Shown: positions 23,668-30,934 of the stretch, piece by piece
Position numbering within the stretch: position 1 is the stretch's first letter
Layout: every line of letters begins with the position of its first letter
Assembly: GCF_024206475.1 (NCBI RefSeq)
Contig: NZ_JAMBPR010000080.1
Location: 1 to 32,101 of the forward strand
From: Paraburkholderia sp. CNPSo 3274
GTDB lineage: Bacteria; Pseudomonadota; Gammaproteobacteria; Burkholderiales; Burkholderiaceae
Direction: 5' to 3'
Length of the DNA stretch: 32,101 bases
Notes under the pieces: model-generated
Told to the model about the DNA's origin: nothing
Seen by the model: the letters and a program-made list of their open reading frames with translations, nothing else
The model's database searches: none
Translations under genes and position numbers: made by a program

Positions 23668-24201
23668 ATGCCCATGATCGACGCATTATGGCCCGAAGAT
23701 GCCCTGACACCCGAAGCGGAAGCCCGCCTCGTCAAGGAACTCACCAATATTCTGATCGACGCGGAAGGCTACGACCCCGGCAACCGGATTGCGCAGGGCG
23801 TGACCGTGCTCTATCTCCATCGGCCTGCCGCCGTATACGTCGCCGGAGAACGCTCGGCGCTGCCGCGCTACCGCATCGTGCCCTCGGCACCGGAAGGTCA
23901 GTACACCGATGCTTCACGCAAAGCGCTCGTTCTGGCCGTTACCGAGGCCGTGGCCCGCGCCGAGAACCGTCCGTTCGAAGACGTGGCACCGCGCGTGTGG
24001 GTTTTCCCGACCGAGATTCCGGACGGCACGTGGGGCAGCCGCGGCAGCATCTGGACGTTACCCGACATTCACGCCCTGCTGGAAGGCGACGCCGAACGCG
24101 GCGTGGGGGCAGCGCGACTCGCGCGCCGACGCCGCGAAAAAGCGCGTACCACGCTCGCGGCAGCCGTCGATGCGGCGTCCACGGGTCTCCCTGATGCGTA
24201 A
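23668..24201 (+). CDS. Tautomerase-superfamily protein with long C-terminal extension
   Basis: A 177-residue protein with an excellent AAGGAG site. Pro-2, the N-terminal catalytic proline after Met removal, is present (MPMIDALWPEDAL). Further parts are LVKELTNILIDAEGYDPGNR, VTVLYLHRPAAVYVAGE, YRIVPSAPEGQYTDASRKAL and VWVFPTEIPDGTWGSRGSIW, which fit the long 4-oxalocrotonate-tautomerase-like subgroup with two beta-alpha-beta units. Typical members are 60-140 residues. Here the last 35 residues are an Arg/Ala-rich helix-like tail (ARLARRRREKART). The substrate is unknown; keto-enol tautomerisation of an aromatic breakdown product is the family activity. It diverges from the GlxA-type regulator. 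Confidence 0.8.
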   Translation: MPMIDALWPEDALTPEAEARLVKELTNILIDAEGYDPGNRIAQGVTVLYLHRPAAVYVAGERSALPRYRIVPSAPEGQYTDASRKALVLAVTEAVARAENRPFEDVAPRVWVFPTEIPDGTWGSRGSIWTLPDIHALLEGDAERGVGAARLARRRREKARTTLAAAVDAASTGLPDA

Positions 24202-24379
24202 CGGCGAAAGGCTCTTCGCAAGCGATAACGACCCTGCTTGTTTCCGCGAACCCCGGCCTTTGCAAGCCTCCTTGTCCGTTGGCGCGATGGATACAGAACG
24301 ATACAAAATCCGCAAAATCGCTGCGCGCCATTCGGGTCGGCGCGCATACGTAAATCGTCTGAATGTTGCGGATGCCGGG

Positions 24380-25122
24380 CTAGAAACGATCCACGTCGAC
24401 CACGGCCTGCGCGAACGCCTGCGGCGCTTCCTGAGGCAGGTTATGGCCGATGCCGCCCGTAATGACACGGTGCTCGTACTTCCCCGTGAACTTGCTCGCA
24501 TAGGCGCTGGGCGGCACGTGTGGCGCGCCGTTCGCATCACCTTCGAGCGTGATCGTCGGCACGCCGATGGTCGGCCCCGGTACGAGCCGCGCCTCGTATT
24601 CGTCGTACTTCGCTTCACCCGGCGCAAGGCCCAAACGCCAGTGATAGTGGTGGATCGAGATGTCCACGTGGTCGGGGTTTTCGAAGGCCGCTGCGCTGCG
24701 ATCGAACGTGGCGTCGTCGAACTGCCATTTCGGCGAGGCATCCGCCAGATCAGCTTCGTGAAATCGTGCGTGTACTTCTAGCCGCGCAGGTACGGAACGA
24801 TCACGCGATAGCCGCGCGATGCGAGCAGCGGCGTGACATCCACGAAGCTGTGAATGTCGTTGGGCCAGCCGTGCAGCAGGATCACGGGCGGACCGTCGGC
24901 CGGACCGTCTTCGGCATAGCCGACATTGAGCAGCCCCGCATTGATCTGCTTGAGCGACGCGAAGGACGTGTGACTGCCCGGCTTGACGGGCGGCAGCGGC
25001 GCGGCCTTCGGGGCGGCAGTCTGCGCGTTCGCCGCGCCCGACGCGCCAAGCTGCGCCGCCGCGAGCATGAGAGCGCCAGTCCCCAACAACCCGCGGCGGC
25101 GCGTATCGATTTTTTCGGCCAT
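24380..25122 (-). pseudogene. Alpha/beta hydrolase (epoxide-hydrolase-like), internal deletion and frameshift
   Basis: ATG 25122 with an AAGGAGAG site starts MAEKIDTRRRGLLGTGALML, a Tat-type signal. Residues up to VILLHGWPNDIHSFVDVTPL and RVIVPYLRG are normal, with the oxyanion HGWP. The next codon is TAG (24780-24782), and the frame continues KYTHDFTKLIW, which in relatives occurs about 90-100 residues further on. The nucleophile-elbow region is therefore deleted. A further frameshift near 24740-24750 puts the C-terminus in another frame: SPKWQFDDATFDRSAAAFEN, HYHWRLGLAPGEAKYDEYEA, TIGVPTITLEGDANGAPHVP, HRVITGGIGHNLPQEAPQAF, to the stop at 24380. The catalytic His region is still recognisable. 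It is a clear dead gene, divergent from MarR. Confidence 0.85.
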
Positions 25123-25362
25123 TTTCGTCTCTCCTTTTTACGCCGTGCGCAACGGCGGGCCACGGGCAGTAAAGGTGAGCGCCCTTACATACGGCTGCTG
25201 CGTGGCTGCCCCGCATCGGTTTTGTACCGCCATGTATCTGGCCGCCGCGCAGCAACATACACATACACAAAGACGGCCTGCCCGACACGTGCGGGATACA
25301 TCAGCACGCTTCAATACCTCAACCGGGCAAACCGCCCCGCTCGAACCCTGGAGTCGCGAAGC

Positions 25363-25839
25363 ATGTCCTGCATCGAAACCGTTCCGCACGGCAGTGAACC
25401 ATCGGGCAGCGTGAGCGCGCAGATCGCGCGCCACTGCCTGCTGACGCGCACCCGGCAGATCGCACGCGTGCTGACCGCCCTTTACGACGAGGCGCTGCGC
25501 CCGCTCAGTATCAACGCGTCGCAGCTTTCGCTGCTCGTGCTCGTCGCCGAGTTCGGCCCGTTGAGCCGCGCCGCGCTCGGCCGCAAGAACCATCACGACC
25601 GCACGACACTCACGCGCAACCTGCAGCCGCTCATCGCACACGGTTGGGTGTCCGACGGCCAGCCCGGTGGCGATGGCCGCAGCCGTGCGCTCTCGGTCAC
25701 GCAAGCGGGCGGCGCGCTGCTTCACACCGCCGGGCCGGCGTGGACCTCCGCGCAACAGCGCGCCGCCAGCGTGCTCGGCTTAGAGGGCGCGAGCGCGCTC
25801 ATGAACATCGCAGCGGATTTGCCGCCAGCCACGATCTGA
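25363..25839 (+). CDS. MarR family transcriptional regulator
   Basis: A 158-residue winged-helix protein. It has ARHCLLTRTRQIARVLTALY, LSINASQLSLLVLVAEFGPL, SRAALGRKNHHDRTTLTRNL (recognition helix) and GGDGRSRALSVTQAGGALLH (wing DxRSR and following helix). The start at 25363 has GGAG 10 bases upstream. It is divergent from the broken alpha/beta hydrolase gene and 48 bases ahead of the nitrilase gene, which has a perfect palindrome at its promoter edge. It is therefore the likely repressor of nitrilase and perhaps of the reductase and hydrolase genes. MarR proteins usually release DNA on binding small aromatic or electrophilic compounds, or on cysteine oxidation; the ligand here is unknown. 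Confidence 0.88.
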   Translation: MSCIETVPHGSEPSGSVSAQIARHCLLTRTRQIARVLTALYDEALRPLSINASQLSLLVLVAEFGPLSRAALGRKNHHDRTTLTRNLQPLIAHGWVSDGQPGGDGRSRALSVTQAGGALLHTAGPAWTSAQQRAASVLGLEGASALMNIAADLPPATI

Positions 25840-25855
25840 ATTTTTTCATCGTCAA

Positions 25856-25871
25856 TGTTGCATATGCAACA
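25856..25871. promoter_or_regulatory. Perfect 16-bp palindrome before the nitrilase gene
   Basis: TGTTGCAT/ATGCAACA is a perfect palindrome 16 bases ahead of the nitrilase start, between the MarR stop and the nitrilase ribosome site. Size and symmetry match MarR-family operators. It contains an NdeI-like CATATG centre. Confidence 0.6.
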
Positions 25872-25887
25872 CCATCAGGAGCCTGCA

Positions 25888-26880
25888 ATGAAAGTCGTCA
25901 AAGCCGCCGCCGTCCAGATCAGCCCCGTGCTCTACAGTCGCGAGGCAACCGTCGCCAAGGTCGTACAGAAGATTCACGAACTGGGCCGCAAGGGCGTGCA
26001 GTTCGCCACGTTCCCCGAAACCGTGGTGCCGTATTACCCGTACTTTTCCGCGGTGCAAACGCCCATGCAGTTGCTCGCGGGCACCGAGCATCTGCGGCTG
26101 CTCGAACAGTCCGTGACGGTGCCCTCGCCCGCCACGGATGCGATCGGCGAAGCGGCACGGCAAGCGGGCATGGTTGTCTCCATCGGTGTGAACGAGCGCG
26201 ACGGCGGCACCATCTACAACACGCAACTGCTCTTCGACGCCGACGGCACGCTGATCCAGCGCCGCCGCAAGATCACGCCCACGCATTTCGAGCGCATGAT
26301 CTGGGGCCAGGGCGACGGCTCAGGCCTGCGCGCTGTCGACAGCAAGGTGGGCCGCATTGGCCAGCTCGCCTGCTTCGAGCACAACAACCCGCTCGCGCGC
26401 TACGCGATAATCGCCGACGGCGAACAGATCCATTCGGCCATGTATCCGGGCTCGGCCTTCGGCGAAGGCTTCGCGCAACGCATGGAAATCAATATCCGCC
26501 AGCACGCGCTCGAATCCGGGGCCTTCGTCGTGAATGCGACGGCGTGGCTCGATGCCGACCAGCAGGCACAGATCATGAAGGACACGGGCTGCGCGATCGG
26601 GCCGATCTCGGGCGGCTGCTTCACCACGATCGTCGCGCCGGACGGCTCCCTGATCGGAGAACCGCTGCGCGAGGGCGAAGGCGAAGTCATCGCCGACCTC
26701 GATTTCTCGCTGATCGACCGTCGCAAGATGCTGATGGACGCGGCAGGCCACTACAACCGGCCGGAACTGCTCAGCCTGCAGATCGACCGCACGCCGGCTG
26801 CGAACGTTCATGAGCGTGTGCAGCACGCCGCTGCGGCGACGGGTAACGAAGGCGAGGAGCCACGCACGATCGTTGCCTGA
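25888..26880 (+). CDS. Nitrilase (carbon-nitrogen hydrolase)
   Basis: A 330-residue cytoplasmic enzyme with an AGGAG site. The catalytic triad is visible: Glu44 in FATFPETVVPYYPYF, Lys128 in RRRKITPTHFER, and Cys162 in GQLACFEHNNPLARYA. The CFEHNNP context and overall length (nitrilases about 310-370 residues) point to a true nitrilase of the Nit6803/bacterial aliphatic type, converting R-CN to the carboxylic acid and ammonia, rather than to an amidase or Nit/Fhit branch. No radical-SAM or GNAT Nit1C partners are present. It is preceded by MarR and a palindrome, and followed 79 bases later by an NmrA-like reductase. The natural nitrile is not evident from sequence. Confidence 0.9.
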   Translation: MKVVKAAAVQISPVLYSREATVAKVVQKIHELGRKGVQFATFPETVVPYYPYFSAVQTPMQLLAGTEHLRLLEQSVTVPSPATDAIGEAARQAGMVVSIGVNERDGGTIYNTQLLFDADGTLIQRRRKITPTHFERMIWGQGDGSGLRAVDSKVGRIGQLACFEHNNPLARYAIIADGEQIHSAMYPGSAFGEGFAQRMEINIRQHALESGAFVVNATAWLDADQQAQIMKDTGCAIGPISGGCFTTIVAPDGSLIGEPLREGEGEVIADLDFSLIDRRKMLMDAAGHYNRPELLSLQIDRTPAANVHERVQHAAAATGNEGEEPRTIVA

Positions 26881-26917
26881 GCGCGCACTGCCCGCTCCGG
26901 CTATTGCCTCCTTTAAA

Positions 26918-26943
26918 TGTGCATATACACTACTTAGTGTTAC
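26918..26943. promoter_or_regulatory. Inverted repeats upstream of the NmrA-like gene
   Basis: GTGCATATACAC (imperfect palindrome, sharing a GCATAT core with the nitrilase operator) is directly followed by ACACTA-CT-TAGTGT, a six-base-arm palindrome. Both lie within about 45 bases of the start at 26960. They may let the same MarR regulator act here. Confidence 0.35.
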
Positions 26944-26959
26944 GAATCAGGTAATCGAA

Positions 26960-27895
26960 ATGACCACTCAAATCCAGCATGACCGTCCGATTCTCGTCAC
27001 GGGTGCGGCAGGCGCAATCGGCGCCGTAGGCCGCAGCATCACCGAAAACCTGCTTGCGAAGGGACATCGCGTGCGCGCGTTGGTGCGCCGCGAGGACACA
27101 CGCGCCGACGAACTGCGCCGTCTCGGCGCGCAGGTCGTGCTCGGCGATCTGACTGATCTCAATTCGATGCACCGCGCCATGGAAGGCGTCTCGCGCCTCT
27201 ACTTCGGCATGTCAGTGTCGCCCGCGTATCTCGAAGCGACGATCAATACAGCGGCCGTTGCGCGCCATCACGGCGTCGAAGCGTTCGTGAACATGTCGCA
27301 GATGACCGTCTCGCAGATGAGCATCACCGAAACCACCGACAGCGGGCAGCAAAAGCAGCACTGGCTCGCCGAGCAGGCGCTCGCCTGGTCGGGTCTGCCC
27401 GTCGTCACCGTGCGGCCTACGGTTTTTCTGGAGAGCTTCTTCCTGCTTCTTGCCGCAGAGGGAGTGCGCAAGAACGACGAACTCGTGCTGCCGCTCGGCA
27501 AAGGCCGGACCTCGCCGATCTCGTCGCTCGACGTGGCGCGTGCCGTCGTGGAGATCCTCGACAATCCGGCGCCGCATATCGGCCAGGTTTATCACCTCAC
27601 GGGCCTCGAGTCCTGCGATATGGAGCACTATGCGCGCCTCTTCTCCGAGCTGCTCGGCCGCACGATTCGCTACCGCGACGTGCCCGTCGAAGCATGGGCT
27701 GCGAAGCTGGGCGAGTTCGGACTATCCGCGCATATCGTCAAGCATCTCGCGGTCATGGCCGAACTGCACGCAGAAGGCCGGTACGACCGCATGACCAACG
27801 ACCTGCGCAAGCTCACGGGGCAGGCGCCGATCGGCATGCGCGAGTTCGTGACGCGCCACGCCGCAGCATTTTCGAGCAGCACGGCATCGGCTTGA
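26960..27895 (+). CDS. NmrA-like NAD(P)-binding protein (atypical SDR)
   Basis: A 311-residue Rossmann-fold protein. The dinucleotide motif is ILVTGAAGAIGAVGRSITEN. RVRALVRRED follows strand two (arginines suggest NADP preference), then VVLGDLTDLNSMHRAMEGVS, FVNMSQMTVSQM, GLPVVTVRPTVFLESFF and IGQVYHLTGLESCDMEHYA. It resembles the NmrA/HSCARG and quinone-oxidoreductase-like branch that lacks the classical Tyr-x-x-x-Lys, and may be a redox sensor or a reductase. The start at 26960 is chosen to place the glycine motif near the N-terminus. It follows nitrilase on the same strand, with its own palindromic upstream region. Confidence 0.82.
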   Translation: MTTQIQHDRPILVTGAAGAIGAVGRSITENLLAKGHRVRALVRREDTRADELRRLGAQVVLGDLTDLNSMHRAMEGVSRLYFGMSVSPAYLEATINTAAVARHHGVEAFVNMSQMTVSQMSITETTDSGQQKQHWLAEQALAWSGLPVVTVRPTVFLESFFLLLAAEGVRKNDELVLPLGKGRTSPISSLDVARAVVEILDNPAPHIGQVYHLTGLESCDMEHYARLFSELLGRTIRYRDVPVEAWAAKLGEFGLSAHIVKHLAVMAELHAEGRYDRMTNDLRKLTGQAPIGMREFVTRHAAAFSSSTASA

Positions 27896-28048
27896 TGCGA
27901 CGCGCGTTTGCGTGCCGGGACATCCGGCTCGAATCCCGTTGGCGAGCGATGCGAGACTGCAGCGCATGCGCGCGCCAGCACGACTACGCTTGGTATTGCG
28001 AAGCATCCACGTGCGCTCTGCCTCCAATACCAGAAAAACGGAGTACAT

Positions 28049-29407
28049 ATGTCTGACGAGCTACTCATCCCATCGCCGTCGCGCCGCCGCTTCATTGGCA
28101 CGGCCGCGGCTGCCGTGGCTGCAGCCTCGCTGAGCCAGCTGGCGTTTTCGCAAACCCTGCAAGGCATCACGGAAGTCAAGCCCGCACCGAACGGCGACAA
28201 GACCGCGATTCGACCGCTGCGCGTGCATGTGCCCGAAGCGCAGCTCGTGGATCTTCGACGCCGCATCAAGGCCACGCGCTGGCCCGACAAGGAGACGGTG
28301 AACGACGATTCGCAAGGCGTGCCGCTCGCCATGATGCAGGAGGTCGCCCGCCACTGGTCGACCGACTATGACTGGCGCCGCTGCGAAGCGAAGCTGAACT
28401 CGCTGCCGAATTATGTGACCGAAATCGACGGACTCGATATTCACTTCATTCATGTGCGCTCAAAGCACGAGAATGCCATGCCGCTCATCGTCACGCACGG
28501 CTGGCCGGGCTCGGTCATTGAACAGTTCAAGATCATCGACCCGCTGACCAATCCCACTGCTTACGGCGCGAGCGCTTCCGACGCCTTTCACCTGGTGATT
28601 CCGTCGCTGCCGGGCTACGGCTTCTCGGGCAGACCGACCGAGGTGGGCTGGGGTCCCGAGCGGACTGCGCGCGCGTGGGTCGTGCTGATGAAGCGCCTTG
28701 GCTACGACAAGTTTTCGGCACAAGGCGGCGACCTGGGCGGTGTCGTAGCCAACGTGATGGCCAAGCAGGCGCCGCCGGAACTGCTCGGCATTCACGTGAA
28801 TTTCCCGGCGACTGTTCCGCCCGAAATCGCCAAGGCGCTGCAAGCCGGCTCGCCGCCGCCAGCGAATCTCAGCGACGACGAGAAGCACGCGTACGAGCAG
28901 CTCGCGAGCGCAGCCAAATCGCGACGCGCCTACGCGCTCGAACAGGGCACGCGCCCGCAAACGCTCTATGGGCTCTCGGATTCGCCGATCGCGCTGGCTA
29001 GTTGGCTCCTCGATCACGGCGACGGCTATATCCAGCCGGCTGCCGCGCTCACCTCGGCTGTGTACGGGCGCGACGTCAACGGAGAATCGGCGGGCGCGAT
29101 GACGCGTGACGACGTACTCGACGACATCACGCTCTACTGGCTTACGAACACGGGAATCTCAGCCGCGCGCTTCTACTGGGAGTCGCATTTCAACCTTACC
29201 GCGGCCGCCGATGTATCGGTGCCGGCCGCAGTGAGCGTGTTCCCGCGCGAGAACTATCAGGCGCCCCGCAGCTGGACCGAGCGGGCCTATCACAACCTTC
29301 TCTATTACAACCGGCCCGACAAAGGCGGCCACTTTGCGGCGTGGGAACAGCCGCAACTGTTCGCGCAAGAGGTGCGAGCGGGTTTGCGACCGCTGCGTCA
29401 GCAATAG
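28049..29407 (+). CDS. Tat-exported epoxide hydrolase (EHN-domain type)
   Basis: A 452-residue alpha/beta hydrolase with a GGAG site. A Tat signal SRRRFIGTAAAAVAAASLSQ runs to about residue 35. The EHN domain follows (IRPLRVHVPEAQLVDLRRRI, KATRWPDKE, CEAKLNSLPNYVTEIDGLDI). The hydrolase core has HGWPGS at 150-155 (oxyanion hole), the nucleophile Asp228 in SAQGGDLGGVV, and a catalytic His near 430 in DKGGHFAAWEQPQLF. This is the juvenile-hormone/EphA-like epoxide hydrolase pattern, opening epoxides to diols, here in the periplasm. It follows the NmrA-like gene by 153 bases. It is a distant intact counterpart of the broken hydrolase 3 kb upstream. Confidence 0.88.
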   Translation: MSDELLIPSPSRRRFIGTAAAAVAAASLSQLAFSQTLQGITEVKPAPNGDKTAIRPLRVHVPEAQLVDLRRRIKATRWPDKETVNDDSQGVPLAMMQEVARHWSTDYDWRRCEAKLNSLPNYVTEIDGLDIHFIHVRSKHENAMPLIVTHGWPGSVIEQFKIIDPLTNPTAYGASASDAFHLVIPSLPGYGFSGRPTEVGWGPERTARAWVVLMKRLGYDKFSAQGGDLGGVVANVMAKQAPPELLGIHVNFPATVPPEIAKALQAGSPPPANLSDDEKHAYEQLASAAKSRRAYALEQGTRPQTLYGLSDSPIALASWLLDHGDGYIQPAAALTSAVYGRDVNGESAGAMTRDDVLDDITLYWLTNTGISAARFYWESHFNLTAAADVSVPAAVSVFPRENYQAPRSWTERAYHNLLYYNRPDKGGHFAAWEQPQLFAQEVRAGLRPLRQQ

Positions 29408-29477
29408 CGCGCGAGCCGTCTGTGCGACGCCGGGACGCGACTCCCGGCGGCTACCTGAAACCGAAGGAACGTCCGAC

Positions 29478-29906
29478 ATGAAATTCAACGACACTGCGCC
29501 GGTACTGGCGCCCGAAAATGCTCCGCCGCTTTGGCTGGCGAGACTGGCAGAAAATGCAACGCTGGAGGCGACCGTCCTGAAGCGTCCGATCGAAGGCCGC
29601 GCAGACATCCTTTCTGTGATCAGGCATGCCGTTTCTCTCTATGAGTTCCAGCATCACAGTTACAAGGGGGAAATCGGCAACAGCCTGTACATGGAGTCCT
29701 ACCGATCGCAGATCCAGGGAGAACCCATCGAAACCGTGGTCGTCGCGCATCTGAACCAAAATGGCGAAACCGATTCGGTTGTCATCAACCATCGGCCGCT
29801 CAAGGCAGCGCTGTTATTTTCGGCACTGATGTGGGAGCGGGTAGACGAACGATTCCGCGATTACTATCTGAGCGGACCGGAAGCCGCGGCCATGAAGACG
29901 ACGTAG
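29478..29906 (+). CDS. SnoaL/NTF2-like protein, uncharacterised
   Basis: A 142-residue protein with an AAGGAAC site, 70 bases after the epoxide hydrolase. It reads MKFNDTAPVLAPENAPPLW, LEATVLKRPIEGRADILSVI, YEFQHHSYKGEIGNSLYMES, EPIETVVVAHLNQNGETDSV and VINHRPLKAALLFSALMWER. The cone-shaped NTF2 fold is likely from the strand pattern and from the GRADI and VINHRPL elements common in such proteins. No catalytic residue can be assigned. It probably shares the transcript of the epoxide hydrolase and may act on related small molecules, but that is inference. Confidence 0.75.
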   Translation: MKFNDTAPVLAPENAPPLWLARLAENATLEATVLKRPIEGRADILSVIRHAVSLYEFQHHSYKGEIGNSLYMESYRSQIQGEPIETVVVAHLNQNGETDSVVINHRPLKAALLFSALMWERVDERFRDYYLSGPEAAAMKTT

Positions 29907-29947
29907 TTCGTAAAGCAGCGGCGAGCCGAGTGCGGCCGCCGCGGCAG

Positions 29948-30082
29948 TCAATGCATGAAAGCAAAAGCCTGCTCGGCGAACAGAATGACCGCAACCATGA
30001 CCATCGTCACGCCGGACAACTGACTCACCCTGCGGGCCGCCTTTGGCCGGGTCGTCAGAATGGCCTTCGAACCCATGCCGAC
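29948..30082 (-). pseudogene. Possible C-terminal remnant of a LysE/RhtB-type exporter
   Basis: A minus-strand frame ending at 29948 reads GMGSKAILTTRPKAARRVSQ, then LSGVTMVMVAVILFAEQAFA and FMH. That is the basic loop followed by the last hydrophobic helix typical of LysE-family amino-acid exporters. The upstream part, with the other five helices, is missing and the frame turns into unrelated residues, so only a fragment is left. Recognition is moderate, based on one loop and helix. Confidence 0.4.
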
Positions 30083-30425
30083 GACGGGTACTGCGGCTGA
30101 GGTCGACGCTCGTGATGAAGAGCATCTTTCAGGACCGACCGCTTCCGTTGTGATCACACCGACCTTTCCCGCTTGAACGATGGCAGGGATGAACTGCAGC
30201 GAAGGCGCATCCGGCACGCGGGGGATTCATCCGCGTGATTCCTCAGAATCTCATCAGCCTGCAGCAATTGCTTCCGGCGAGCTAACGCCGTGCGCGCCCG
30301 ATGGCCGAAAGCACGTGCATGGTAACCTCCCCCACGGCCAGTCTGCCGCCACAATCCCATTGCCCGCCGCAGGCCGCTTGCCGTGCAAGGCACCCGGCAT
30401 GACCGGCACGCATAAGGAACAGCAC
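30083..30425. other. Intergenic stretch without a supported gene
   Basis: This stretch between the exporter-like remnant and the second MarR gene holds no frame with recognisable domains. A plus-strand frame open from 30180 joins the MarR frame but has no conserved-looking residues and a better ribosome site follows at 30410. It probably contains the MarR promoter. Confidence 0.4.
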
Positions 30426-30845
30426 ATGAATTCAGGCAAATCGACAAAACGCGCGCTTCCGGGCAAGCGCGAACTCGAGGCGATGTCGGCATTCCGGTAT
30501 GACCTGCGGAAGTTTCTGCGGGCTTCCGAAGAGATCGCCAACGCCGCGGGCATCACGACGCTCCAGTACCAGTTGCTGCTGCACGTGTGCGGCTTTCCCG
30601 ACCGCCAGTGGGCGACCGTCGGCGAACTCGCGGAGCGATTGCAGGCGGCGCCGAACGGCACTGCGGCGCTCGTCTCCCGCTGCGAATCGGCCGGGCTCGT
30701 GACGCGCAAACCCGATCCCGCCGACCGTCGCCAGGTGCAGGTCCATCTCACGGCCAAAGGCGAGATGTTCGTGCTCGAACTCGCGGCCGAGCACAAGGCG
30801 GTCTATGGCGCGTTTGGCTGGGTGTTCGATGAGGCAGGCAGTTAG
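30426..30845 (+). CDS. MarR family transcriptional regulator
   Basis: A 139-residue winged-helix regulator with an AAGGAACAG site before ATG 30426. It has FRYDLRKFLRASEEIANAAG, ITTLQYQLLLHVCGFP, TVGELAERLQAAPNGTAALV (helix-turn-helix), and SRCESAGLVTRKPDPADRRQ followed by VQVHLTAKGEMF (wing with the DxRR motif typical of MarR). It lies 90 bases ahead of the chloride channel gene on the same strand, so it could be cotranscribed with it, or control the epoxide hydrolase group upstream. The ligand is unknown. Confidence 0.88.
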   Translation: MNSGKSTKRALPGKRELEAMSAFRYDLRKFLRASEEIANAAGITTLQYQLLLHVCGFPDRQWATVGELAERLQAAPNGTAALVSRCESAGLVTRKPDPADRRQVQVHLTAKGEMFVLELAAEHKAVYGAFGWVFDEAGS

Positions 30846-30934
30846 CCCTTGCCAGAGCAGCCAGGTGAGCTCTGTCGGTGGAAAAGGCAATTTATGTCAC
30901 AATGTGCCTTAAGTGCTATTTTCTCCGGCCACCC

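Noticed and set aside
25138..25755. 205-codon minus-strand frame opposite the MarR gene
   Set aside because: The plus-strand MarR protein has full wHTH motifs and a ribosome site; the antisense frame has no recognisable features.
30846..30934. Possible fluoride riboswitch before the ClC gene
   Set aside because: The conserved fluoride-aptamer blocks (GGAGATGGCAT-like and CTGATGA-like) are not present in the 90-base gap.
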